In this document: in pieces, positions 12,101-25,000 of the stretch | Layout: each line of letters begins with the position of its first letter | How positions within the stretch are numbered: the stretch's first letter is position 1 | DNA from: Nautilus pompilius | Taxonomy: Eukaryota; Mollusca; Cephalopoda; Nautilida; Nautilidae | Reading direction: 5' to 3' | Assembly: GCA_018389105.1 (NCBI GenBank) | Contig: JACATO010000691.1 | Coordinates: 1,418,501 to 1,482,500 of the forward strand | Length of the DNA stretch: 64,000 bases | Position numbers and translations under genes: made by a program | The notes under the pieces: generated by a model | The model's input: the letters and a program-made list of their open reading frames with translations, nothing else | Database searches by the model: none | What the model was told of the DNA's origin: nothing

Positions 12101-15100
12101 AGTGACAGCCATTCACAGGTTATAAACCCTGGAACACCTACTAACTATCCATGTGTACCACTAAAATTTGAGAGAAAATGGAAAGAGGAAGGTTAATGGT
12201 CTGGGTGCATGCACAAAGGTCTAATACTCACAGCATTTGTTGCACGAGTAAGAGACAGGATGGAGTCTGATCCCGTAGGTAGGAGAGAGAGCAAATGGTA
12301 AAGCATGTAGACTAGAGTGAGTTTTTTGTGCGTCAATGCAGAGCTTGTAAGAACCTGTTTATTAATGATTCTAAAATCACTCAACAATAAAAGTTGATTC
12401 TTGTAATGTAATATTTCAGTCAGTCAGCCAGAATACTCCGACGTGTTGCAATGTATATATGGAAAAGGGTGAGCAGATTAGACACAGAGCAAGTAGTAGC
12501 CTGCAGACATCTGCACAACATTCTGGAGATGAATGATGCAAAATACACCTCACCAGAGTTGTTTCCCTTCTTTAAAAAATACTTTAAAAGACTGAAGAGT
12601 AGGCTAAATTGCATTACAATGTGGATCAAATTTGCTACATATTCTTCCAAAAAGCCTAATTTGATCAAATCTCATGTTGACATCTATAGAAATATCCCAT
12701 TACACAACAACACTACTGACTGAAACTTAAAAAAAAAAATTGTTTAATACAGACAGACAGTAACTTTCAGGCTTAGATCAGCCTGCTAAAAAAAATTCTC
12801 ATGAAAACATCTCTTTTCAATTACTTGCTGTTTGGAAATATGGTTTTTTTTTCTGACTATATTCTTCGAATGATAATGGACTCATTTAGTTTGCAAATTA
12901 AGCATTTAAACTGATATCTTTGTTATGCTGTTGTTGATCTGTTAAAATGTGTGTTTACTGACAATTTGTGTGTGTACAGTGACAAGGTTAGGTGGAATAT
13001 ACCTGAAAACAGAATGACTTGGTGGCTTTTCACTATAAAAAACACAGGCATGCGTAATCATGCGTTCTTCACCTACCTGACACAGTTTGTCAATTGTTGT
13101 TCCATATGTATTCTCCTTTTCCAGCAGAGATATTAACATTTGTAGTGGGCTGTCAGACTCCATGAATTCTACTTCTGTCAGACTGTTAGCAGCCTTGTTC
13201 TTTGATTGCAAAACACCATTTTGAACCTAACAAGCAAACGAACAATAGTAAAAAGTGCTACTACAATCCTCTATTATGATAGAATCAATCTATATATTGA
13301 TAAATTATTTATGCCATACAAGAGAGAAAAATGTACATCTTTAAAAGACCACAGCAGCACTGTTTTTGTCAATATCTTGCCAAGCAACATATTCCAGCTG
13401 CTCAAATTTTTCTTAGACATACCTTTTAAGCATTTTTAAAAAAAATACTGTAACTATAACCATCAACAACTTATGACTGTTTAATCTTAAAAAACAAAGC
13501 AAAACATGAGAAATACTCAGATATCATGCAAAACTGAAGTTCTTTTCAACACCCACACATTTTAATAACTGCTAAGCCAAATTTCTTTCCTTCACGTGAA
13601 AAATTCCTCCACATCTTTTGTTTCTAAACAGGTCTGTCACCTTTGTTGGAGCATAATTTAAAAAACCACCAAACATTACTAGTTAAAGGGAAAAGTGTTC
13701 TTTGTATAATAAAACAATAAGATATTTACATAATATTATACAGATTTTAAAAACAACAATTTAAATTTTCTTTCTTGAGAAACCTAGTTGATTCCCTTCC
13801 CAAATCCTTCAACTTAATGTCAGGCAAAAATAGTTTTGCTTTTTTAAATGACAATTTAGTTAAAAAGAATGCCAGTAAATTTAAGCTCTCAATACTTTTC
13901 AAATACTTATGTGTGTCCCTCTCCACTTGAGATATTGCAAATCGTTGTACACTGTATGCCTGGACAAGTGTAGCATCAGCCAAAAGGAGCACAAGAACTG
14001 TCCCCACTTGCTAGCAAATATTAAAACAATTTCCAACACATTTGATAATTTGTGAATAGTAAGTTTACTAGCATAATCTTTAAATGAGAATAAACCATTG
14101 CAAGTTATGGAAGAAACCAAGTTTTATTCTTGACAAAGCTTGGTTATCTGTAGTTTATACCTGTTTAATGATAATAGTACTGTGCAACACAAAAATCTCA
14201 AAAACGTGATAATTTTTGCACTGAGAGTTAACCATACAAGGGGCAGCCATCAATTGTTTTTATACTTTTGCAATTATTCGTGCAACAAACATACTATTCT
14301 AGACATTTTGAAAACATTAAGTTGTCAAAGCATTCCAAACTATGCCCTTGAAATCAAGAGACCTGATAAATCTGCTACTGGCAGAAGTATCCAAACTACA
14401 GAGGCCAAATGCATTATTTCATGTTTTCAAACATAACACATGTGTTCATTGCCCGTGTCAAGCATTTCTAACATAATAAAACCAACGACACATTGCTTTG
14501 ATATTCAGAAAGCATCTGTACTTAGCATCCTTTATGTAGTGATTTCTCAAGGAGATGAAAAAATACAAATGATAAACTAAATGCAACAGTGCATATTAGT
14601 GTAATTAAAAATAATATTTCATGTGATACAATAATTTTTGACAACTAATGTAGTTTTCTTACTCTTAGGTTGGTCAGAGAAATCTATGCTTAAACTTTAC
14701 TTCGATTATCCAAATAAAACTCAATCATCTACAATAAACAGATAAAAAGAGTGATATAAGTTAACCGACAAAACTTTGCACACAATTCAACAAACATAAA
14801 ATTTTAAATGCATAGTTAATTTTAGACAATATCTAGATGGTTTGATGTATTTAGTTACATCATAATGATGGTCCAAGGACCACATGGTTGCTGTCTAACA
14901 TTCATCTGAGACATGTTCTACGGCAATTGTTTAGATTAAATGTTGGACATTTTCCACTTGGACGCAATTTATAACTCTTCTTGCAATGGCAGGCCCTTGT
15001 ATTACACTGGCCAACATTTTTTTTTCCTGCTGACTAAGATCTTACACTTGTTTTTAAACTAATTTTGGAGCACTGATTTCAAAAATAAAATTGGTTTTTG

Positions 15101-18100
15101 CTTATCATGTCAAGTTTTTGTTCCTCGGGATCTTAAAATGGTTAACCTTTTGCTTGGTCAACAAGGATACACAAAATATCCATGTTTCTTGTGCCTGTGG
15201 GATAGTAGAGCTAAGGACAAGCATTGGACTCAGAACAACTGGCCGGTGAGAACACGTTTAAATGTCGGAGAACCAAATATCAAAAACCAACCACTAGTAG
15301 ATCGGGTAAAAATCATCTTTCCTCCTCTCCACATCAAACTGGGTCTAATGAAGCAGTATGTTGAAGCTCTGAATACAGAAGGTGACTGTTTTAAGTACAT
15401 ATGCACAACATTTCCTAGCCTCAGTTATGAAAAAATAAAAGCTGGTGTGTTTGATGGGCAGCAGATCAGAAAACTGATGAGAGATCAACGTTTCACAAGC
15501 TCCATGAATGATATGGAGAAAAGAGCATGGAATTCTTTTGTGGCTGTTGTGAAAAATTTCCTGGGAAACAGAAAAGCTGAAAATTACAAAGATCTTATTC
15601 AAACATTGCTTAAGAATTTTCGTCGTCTGGGATGCAACATGGGGATAAGGGTTCATTTCCTCAACAGTCATCTTGATAGATTTCCTGAAAATCTAGGTGA
15701 CGTAAGTGATGAGCAAGGTGAAAGGTTCCATCAAGATATACAAGCTATGGAGGAGCGATACCACGGAAGGCGGGATACTCACATGATGGCTGACTACTGT
15801 TGGACTATTAAAAGAGACTGTCCAGAAATGAAGCACTTCAGAAAAGCCTACAAACGAAAATTTAATCCATGTAGGAAGAATGTGTCATTTACTGATATCA
15901 GTTAATGTAAGTAAACCCATGTCTGTCATTGTTTTGTTTGTACGGTATTCTAAATGAAATGATAATAAGAATATTCTGGATTAGTTTGTGCCCATTTTTG
16001 ACTAAAATTCATTCAATTCTAGCATCGATTTATATTTATATATTTCAATATTTTGACCTGATATGTCATAGTTAATCAATCTCAAAATTGATTCATGGTA
16101 TTGTTTGTTGGAATGGTATTCTAAATAAAATGATAAGAACAGGATTGAGTTGATTGTGGAAATCATTGTAATCAGGTACTTTTTTATGGCAATTGATCGA
16201 AAATGGAGATATGCTGTAGAGCAAAAACTTGACATGATGGGCAAAAACCAATGTGATATTTGAGTTCAGTGCTCCCAAATTAGTCAGAAACAAGTCAGCA
16301 AAAATTGTGTCGACCAGTGTTATTGTTCATAAGGTGAGACTTTGTACAATCTGTGTATGACAACAGGTAGGCACTAACCTGTAATAGTTCCATCAAAAAA
16401 AAAGAATCAGTTACTTGCAGTCACATGACTCAACCAAAATCCAGAGCAAATGAATACTAGCTGATTCCAATCTCAACCTACAGAATGCTGATGTTGAGAG
16501 AGAGAGCAAGAGCGGACATCTAGTATGAAAAGTAGCAGTGTAGCTGATTTGATAGTCTGATTAGACATATTGGCTTCACAAACCAGCTGCAATTTTTTTC
16601 TGGATATAATGTGCCATGATAGTGCAGCTACATTCAGCCAGACAAGTGAGGTAACAGTCAGTACTGCAACAGAATTGTATCTGTGCCTACTTCCAGTCCC
16701 TATTCTAGCTATGGTTAGATATCACCAGTCATTGGCAAATGATCACTGAAGTGTCACATTCTAAATATTTGATAACTTCATTATGCGAACATGATGACAG
16801 GTTTGTCGTTATGTCATACACCAATGTCTACAAGAGAGCCAACCCCGGTGAAGGAGCATAGTGCTGTGGCTGCCCACTAGAAAGCATTGGCAATTCTGCA
16901 CCCCAAGTCGTCCAGCACTTCCAACCTCAGCACAAAAAGCCTTACTAGAATTCATCATTTTATTTGGAGGAAAAAACCTATGCAGCTGGCTGATGAAGAG
17001 TGGGAAAGATCATGTTAGGGATCTTGTGAGAATTGAGCTCTCAGGCCCTTGATTGTAGCAGTCCAGTAGTCCACCACACAACCCTGACAGGTTTTACACC
17101 CAGTTATAGAAATCTGGAATCAACTAACAGTGATACAACTTTTGTGAATACACCTAACCCAGAGACAGAAAATTCCTTGCAACGCTTGAAGCTACTGTCA
17201 CATGAATTAGGCCCTTGGGTTGACAAAGCCGAAGGATCACACAACAAACAATGGCCAAGGTTTCTGTAAATATTTGTACAAAACATCCACGTGTATCTGA
17301 GTGAAGAGAAAAAAATTGCTGTTATGCCATAATTAGGAAAGATAGACAATTCACTACTAGTCTGTGAAACACTGGAGATTGTTGTTGGTGAGTTTAGTGT
17401 GTCATCCTGATACTCACAGATTTAGCTGCTGCATTCTCTTCCTCAGAGCACCAGATTCCCAGGCTATCGACATCTCTGATGTAGGCATGGTAATGGCCGC
17501 CATGGGCACCTCCACGGTGAATGACCACCGAAAACAGCTCATACAAGAGCTCATCACTTCCATCGGACTGTGGAGAAAGCACCAGCAAACAAGTGAGCCT
17601 GCCTGTCATATCTCAGCTAGAGTTCTAATCAACTCCAAGCCATTGCAATTATTCACATTTTATCATGAAAATAAGGAAAGTAGCATAATTGATCAGAACA
17701 AATACACTTAGTTGTTAGGCAAACATGAGGGGACAATCACCTGGTGGTGTGCATTATTTTCTTTTTAAAAATGCAACAATTTACAAAAAGTCTTTTTGCC
17801 AAAAAAAAAACAACAAAGACCAAAGCTTAATTTCTGAAGAGACTAGTGATTTTAAGCAATATTAAATATAGTGGAAATAGCTACCAGAAAATATGGTACA
17901 GTTGCAGTTAATTCTTCACTAAAGAAAATTTTAAATCTTGTATTTATCAACCCTAATTATATGAGAGGGTTGCACTACTGAAAATCATCGTATATATAAA
18001 ATCTGCATAAAACAGTAACATGCAATAATAGGGGTTGCATCAGTTTTTCCTGCATCACACGCTCAGTTGCCAGACATCTGGGCTGGAGTAACAGCCAGTA

Positions 18101-21100
18101 TTAGATTGACATTGCTCATGGCCCTATGCCTGCTGGAGTTGCAACTTGTCACCACGATTCAGCCTTCTCTTAGTGCACTGCGTATATATGAGGTCCGTCA
18201 AAAAAGTATCTGACCTTAGGCTGGGAAAAAAAAATTACGTACTTAGTGGGGTTTAATTGCTAATCCCCTTCTAAGTAGGCCCCTTGTGCCTTCACACACT
18301 TAGCCCAGCTATCCTTCCACTGTTCGAAGCACGTCTGGAATGCTTCTTCCGGAATGGCTCTCAGCTCCGCCATCACATTCTGCATGATGTCCTCTTGGCT
18401 CTCAAAGCAGGAGCCTTTCAGTGGCATCTTCATTTTTGGGAACAACCAGAAGTCAGAAGGAGCCATGTCTGGAGAGTAGGGGGCCTGGTGAATGAGCGAA
18501 ATACCTTTCTTTGCCAAGAAACCTTGGATCAGCTGCGATGAATGAGCCAGGGCATTGTCATGATGCAGCTGCCAGTTTTGCGAGGGCCACAGATCCGGTC
18601 TCTTGTGCCGAACTGCATCACGAAGACGTCGGAGGACGACTTCCTGATAGTTCTCCTTCGTAACTGTTTGTCCTTCTCGTGTGTATTCATGACGCACAAC
18701 CCCTCGGTAGTCGAAGAAAACGGTCAGCATCAGCTTGATTTTTCTCCGGACTTTGGCGACGTTGGGTGCTTCTACTGTGATGACCGAGCTCTGGTTTCCG
18801 GGTCATACCCGTACACCCACGTCTCATCTCCAGTTATCATGGTATCCTGGAAATCAGGATCCCTGTTGGCAGTATCCAGCAGGTCCTGCGCAACCTCAAG
18901 ACGAAGTTGTTGTTGTTGTTCCTGAGAAAGCAGCTTGGGCACAAATTTCGCTGCCACTCTGCGCAAGCCCAAATCCTCCTTTAAAATTGCATGTGCAGAA
19001 TCTTTACTGATCCCAACGTCATCACCAAGTTCCCGCACCGTCAAACGACGATCCTCCATTATCAAGGTCCACACTTTCTCGATAACAACTGCCTTTCGGC
19101 TTGTTGACGGCCTCCCTCCCTGAACGCTGGTCACTCTCCACCGATGTGCGGCCATCTTTGAACCTGTTGTGCCATTCCTTTATTTGGGTAACACCCATGG
19201 TACTGTCACCAAAAGCCTGTTAAATTTTGCGAATTATTTCCGCTTGGGTATCTCCAAGCTTTTGGCAAAACTTGATGCAAGATCATTGCTCCACACATTC
19301 AGTCATCACGGGCGAAATGGAAATGTGTCGAGTAAGTAGTGCAGCACCTCACACGCTGGCTGTCTGACAGCGACCGACGCATCCAGCAAGCCCGCCATAA
19401 ACCATGCATGCGCATGAAGGTATGTGGCTCCATTATGCACACTTTTTCCTCCCTAATGTCATTACTTCCCTCAGGAAAAAATAAAGTCAGATACCTTTTC
19501 TACAGACCTTGTATAATCCCCTATCACAAAATTGTCTTTATCCCTTTGCAAACCTGGTGACCAGTGGCAGACTGGCTCACCGGGATACCAGGAAATATCC
19601 CGGTGGGCCCCAAAGTGATGATCACTTTGGAAATAACAGAAAAAAGAAAAAAAAACTGGAAAAAAAAAAGAAAGAAAAATATTGCATAGATTCTGAGATT
19701 TAAATAAGACTTCTTTGATAGTATAATTTCTTTTGGTAGATAATAGATATCCTCAATTTCTTTTTTGATGAGTGTTTTTTTTTTTTTTTTTCACGGATTG
19801 TTTATTTTGATTTTGTTTTGTGTTTTAGAGTTTATTTATTTTCAGGTTGCCACATCAACATACATCTTGTCCATTAGTCACATGCAATTGATTGACTTTC
19901 CCAGGTCTGAGCATTGACCACATGCTGTATGGTGTATTGGTGTTGAAACCCTTGTTTTCGCATTTTTATCATTGCCTAGCCATGTTCTCTTTAAGAGGCC
20001 CTTTGTACAAGTTTTTGCTTTTTAGGTAGCAAATGTTTAGACCCATGAGTCGCCACTTTGTATGCTGCAGCGCACTAAGTTCCCATGAGTGACAATGCCA
20101 GCTCCGGTATTTTCCCAGACGCCACTGCTGGTGACGCACCCCTGATCAATCCAATCATTTGCATTGTTATCCATATTGCTTATTGTAAATAAAGGCCCTG
20201 CGAAAGGTAGTTTAATTCCTTTCCTCTCCCACAACAACCCACCCGTCACAATCGCCTTATGCCCTCGAGATGTAACACTGGGCAGCCGTGGATAAGGATG
20301 GTGATGCTCCTCATGATGCAGAAATAAAACTGCGAACTATGAAAACATGTGTAACAGGGGTCAACCTGTAATGCATAGACATAACCAAGTATTAGTCCAA
20401 CTAACACAACTGATTAGGATGAGCTAAACAGCTCACCTTTTACAGAAAAAATCCAAAGTCATTCTGAACTACTTAGCTATGTACATTTGGGAAGTAAATT
20501 GTTATGACTAAGTTTCTGGCCAATGGAAGAAAATTAATTATCAGAATTTTAGAAAACAGTTCTAATAATTTCAAGTTGGATTCTCAATGTAACCTGCATG
20601 TGTGGTGATAAAGATCAACCAGGTTGATGTATTAACAGATCCACTAACATGCATTTTAAAAATAAGTCTTATCTTTAGGAGAAAGCTAAAGTACTAACCT
20701 GCTAAACTTCATACCTAAATCTTAGTACTTTTATCAGTTTACAGATACAGCTGTTACAAAGAACCAAAACGTCTCTCAAAAAAAAAAAAAAACAATCATG
20801 TTGCCTTTTCCTCGTTAGACCACCAACAACTGTCCATGGCATCCAACAGAAACCAGTGAAAATTTCAAACTGACGTATAGTTTGATTCTGGGGTGGGGGG
20901 GGGTCATATAAGCCAAACCAAGTTGGATTCCAAATGCCTTGTGGCTGTTAAACTAAACAAAAGAAAGAGAGCTAATTTTAAATTATTTCAGAAAAATTGA
21001 TTTTTAGCTAAATGTCTGAGTTGTTTCATAGGTATAAGAATGGTTAAACTACACTGAAAAATTTGTTTATTTAAAAAAAACAAACAAACAACCCCCAACT

Positions 21101-22021
21101 CCATTCAAGGCTTTACTATTTATCGATATGCTGCTTTACCAACCTGTCAACAGCAGAAAAACATGAAAACATCAAACAGCAAAAGCCGAAGAAAGCAGAA
21201 CAGTTTGCTTTATGGTAGACTTACTCTTTCAGAAAAGGCAGACATGTCCAGTGTCATAGGAAATGAAAATTTTCCTGTTTCCTATTAAAAAAAAAAAAAA
21301 AATGCAGATAAGAAAAAACTGTTTCATCAACATCAAAATTATAAATGCTTCAATATCTGTCACCTCAAGAGTAAATAGATAAAATTACTGTTACATAAAA
21401 CTTGCGTAAACACAGATTTTCCTTCATGTTCTGGATGTAATGAAATGTAACCTAGCAGCTGACAAAGTAATGGCCATAAAGAATCTACATTTATGGATGG
21501 TACATTACACATGCATACCATGCAATATTTTCACTACAAGTAGCAGACTAGTTCAGTGCCTAGAGTTATCATCAAACAGGTAACCAGAGGTTCCTACCCG
21601 CTGAAACCAAAATCAGGAATGGCCATGGAAAAAATCAGTATAAATCAATAAAAACCAGGAATCATACAAACTCCAACTAATCTGCAATGACGTTACAGAC
21701 ATACACAATGATGTGCACTCCGCAACATCCCTGGAGGCAAATGATTGCATCACAACCAATAAATAGCCCTTAAAAGTTACCTAGTTATGGCTCCAGCACA
21801 TTACCACCAAGTGACATAACAATGCAAATCGTGGACACACCTCTTCAGTCTGTACTTGAACAGTTTCATATTCTATATTGACTGAGTGTTTGTATTTATT
21901 TTCCATGGTGTCCATTCCACACCATATTTACACAAGTCTCCCAACAAAAAAGAAAGGATTATCATTCAAGCATTATTTGTAAATTACAGAGTAAAAGATG
22001 GCAGATACAAAATCATTCTGT

Positions 22022-22059
<38 letters not shown>

Positions 22060-25000
22060 TATATTATGTAGTAGATGCACATTTCAAGTTCATTTGCCAA
22101 CTCATTGTTTGATACTGGCACAATACGCATGTTTGGCTTTGCTCAGTAGTTTAGTTGAAAATTCTGCATGATGTCAAACCAATCCTCTAGAAGTCATATG
22201 CACCTTCTGCACCAAGAGTTTCAGTTGACAAGGTCAGTCGAAAAGCTGTCTCATTTTTTCGCACTAAACTGAATACACATTCACTATCAGCATTGGAATG
22301 GGGCATTACACACAAGCCCTTCATGTTCATGACATGGGGTCAGGGTTGGATAGCTTAAGTGCCCATCTGCAGATTTCAGATGAAAGATCATGTTTCATTG
22401 TTTGTCAACCTTAATTTCTGCTAGAATCTCCTCTGGTAATTGGTCAATTCTAAACTTCAAAAATTCATTCTCAAGGTCATTGAGATCACAATTCTCTGGA
22501 AGCAGTACAGGAAACTTGTTGATAAAGAACTTCAACATTCCAAATTTGTGCCTGGACTTTTGTAGAACATCTAAAAACTCTTGCATTATCCAGAAAATCA
22601 TCCAACAATGGGAATTTAACAAGTATGTAATTGGTGGCCAATGAATAGAATTTACGGACATCAGCAACAAATATGTCCTCTTTTCCCTGCTGTTGCAAGT
22701 ATTTTCTGGTTTCAGAACCAATAGCCAACTCTTTTCTGTTAAGCTGCAGATCCCTTGAAGAGTACTTGAGCTGGAAGATATTTTCAGCAGATGAAATTAC
22801 ACCTGGCTTTGCAAACCTTACCAGCAAGTCTATGAGGACTTCTGTCAAGCGTTGAGACAGTCTGTGGATCCGAGGTGCCTTTTGTTGAAGCAGCAGGTTT
22901 GCATTGACAAATACTGGAAGATTATCTACCAGAAACAGGCAATATAACTTGCTAGCACTGTCCTTGAAAAAAGTGTTGATGTTCCTGAGTCTATCATATT
23001 TGGTTTGTTGGATGTGTCTAGGCTTGATGGCACTCATTTCAATTTCAAAGAATGCCTGTAGAGCTGTCCATTGCTCCAAAAGTCGACAAATGCAGTCCAG
23101 CAAGGAAAACCACCATGTGGTTCCATATTTCAAAATCTTGTGAATTTTTGTTCCTGTCTCCTCTTTAAATTTTTTAAATTCCTTTTTCCTCTTGCTACTT
23201 TTTTCCAAATAGAAGTATATATCAATTAAAGTCTGGGGTATATCCAAACACAGCTCCTTTGTGGCCACTTTGGCAGCTGAATGCAACAGATGGCATGGAC
23301 AGCTAATTAACTGGGTGGCATAATTTTTTTCGCAAACATGAGCAACACCACCATTATGGCAGCTGGTCATAACTGCTGCATTATCACAACCAAAAGCTAG
23401 TCAATTTCTCCATGAAATGTTCCTTTTCAAAAGCTCCTGATCAAGGAGATTGAAAATGTTTACCCCAGTTGATGAGTCAAGACATGGCTTCAATGATAAA
23501 AAATCTGTAACAACATGTCCAATCTCTTCATCAAAATATCTGACAACAATTGGATACAACTGATTCTCTTATTTCTTCCTGGTCTTTGGCTAATCATTTT
23601 ACCATTTCAGGTGCTTTAAATCTACCACAAGAGAATTTCTGTGCTATTTTTGAATCAGGGAACATTTCTTAAAGAGTGCACCAGCATGATCTAAAACGGA
23701 CAAAGGCAAGAAGTGTTTGGTTTTTATTTAAAGAAGAGACTCTGCAGTGACTTCCATAACATGCATCTCTGTAATCACTGCTGTGTTTTTGCACAAATGA
23801 TGCCCAACTTGCTGCATCTAGTTCTAGTTCTACATTAGATTTCTAGTGTTCTTTTATGGTGTTTCTTTAGATTACAAAGCAGACTGACAGAGCACAAAGT
23901 ATGGCATACAGCATGTCATGCTGTCGACACGGAAAAGCACTGAAGTGTCTGATGCAAAATTCTGTTATTAGTGTGTCTAAATTTCTGATTGTCTGCTTGT
24001 TTCTTTTTTTGTTTTTGTGACGCATGACCGATCGTGAGTCGTCGTTAAACTGATTCACCAGTGTCCGCCTGATAATATCTCTACCAGAAGCCAAATTTAT
24101 ATATATACCATCAGCCTAATTTATTTTTTCTAATTTCCATTTTGTTTTCATCCACACATACCACACACGAATGAACCGCTCTTATTTCAAACTATGAAGA
24201 TGAAGGCATTGTGTGAATCATGTCAAATTTGATTGTGATAGAAACAAACTACTGTCCTTCCCACTCTGCCCGAGTCCACCCGCCGGGTACAGGCTCGCTC
24301 GTATTTATGAGATTGCTAGCCAATCGGCACACTGCCCATTACTAGTGTCAATCAAAAAATGCGAATGAGCCAGCCAATGGATTTAAAGCAGCCTGGCAGG
24401 AAGAAGACAGATGCCAGTGTTGTGGTTAAATTTTAAATACAAAAAAATCCCAACGGAAAACTACAGTGCCTTTTGTACAACGAGGTAAGTTTTTGGGGAA
24501 CTGGGAGCTTAGCTTCCCCAATATTACTTTCATCATAGCGCTATCTAATGAGAAGTGATCTTTTATTTCAGAAGAAATGACATAAAGACTATATCTGAAA
24601 TTCATTCCACACTGCCGAAAATGGGCTGGGGGGGAAGGTGCAACCGATTTTCCATAATCGCACCACTGCATCAGGAATTTCAGAAACAAGAAAGAAAATC
24701 AGGAATAATTACGGAAAATCCGTAAAGGTAGGAACCTCTGAGTAACCAAGTCAGCAGAGATTTTTTTAAAACTGTAATCATAAAGATTCAAGCTGAACCC
24801 TTTTTCACCAGTGGCATGTTGTCGTCCTCTTCATGAATTCTGAGAGGTTCCACTACCGACAACTGCATTCTCACATCCCACAATTGGCTTCCTGCAGACA
24901 AGATCTACTACACTTTCAGACAGACCAAGATGATAAACACACACGCTCGCACAGAGAGAATGACTGACAAAAGAGAGGGCAGACTGACCAGGGGAAAAAT

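Larger units (their letters stand above)
21586..24739 (-). mobile_element. hAT-superfamily transposon with 8-bp target duplication
   Basis: The left end AGAGGTTCCTACC and right end (reverse complement AGAGGTTCCTACC) are perfect over 13 bp. Flanking octamers are AGGTAACC (21578-21585) and GAGTAACC (24740-24747), six of eight identical. The interior holds a hAT-like transposase remnant on the minus strand. About 3.15 kb, in the intron between USP40 exons 8 and 7. Confidence 0.75.

Noticed and set aside
18260-19306. Domesticated mariner-derived gene.
   Set aside because: Several stops and shifts, and both terminal repeats and TA flanks still present. A plain dead transposon explains it.
24420-24690. 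CAGTGGTGCGATTATGG (minus strand) as a second hAT element nested near the right end of the 21586-24739 element.
   Set aside because: Only one end seen; no partner or target duplication found.
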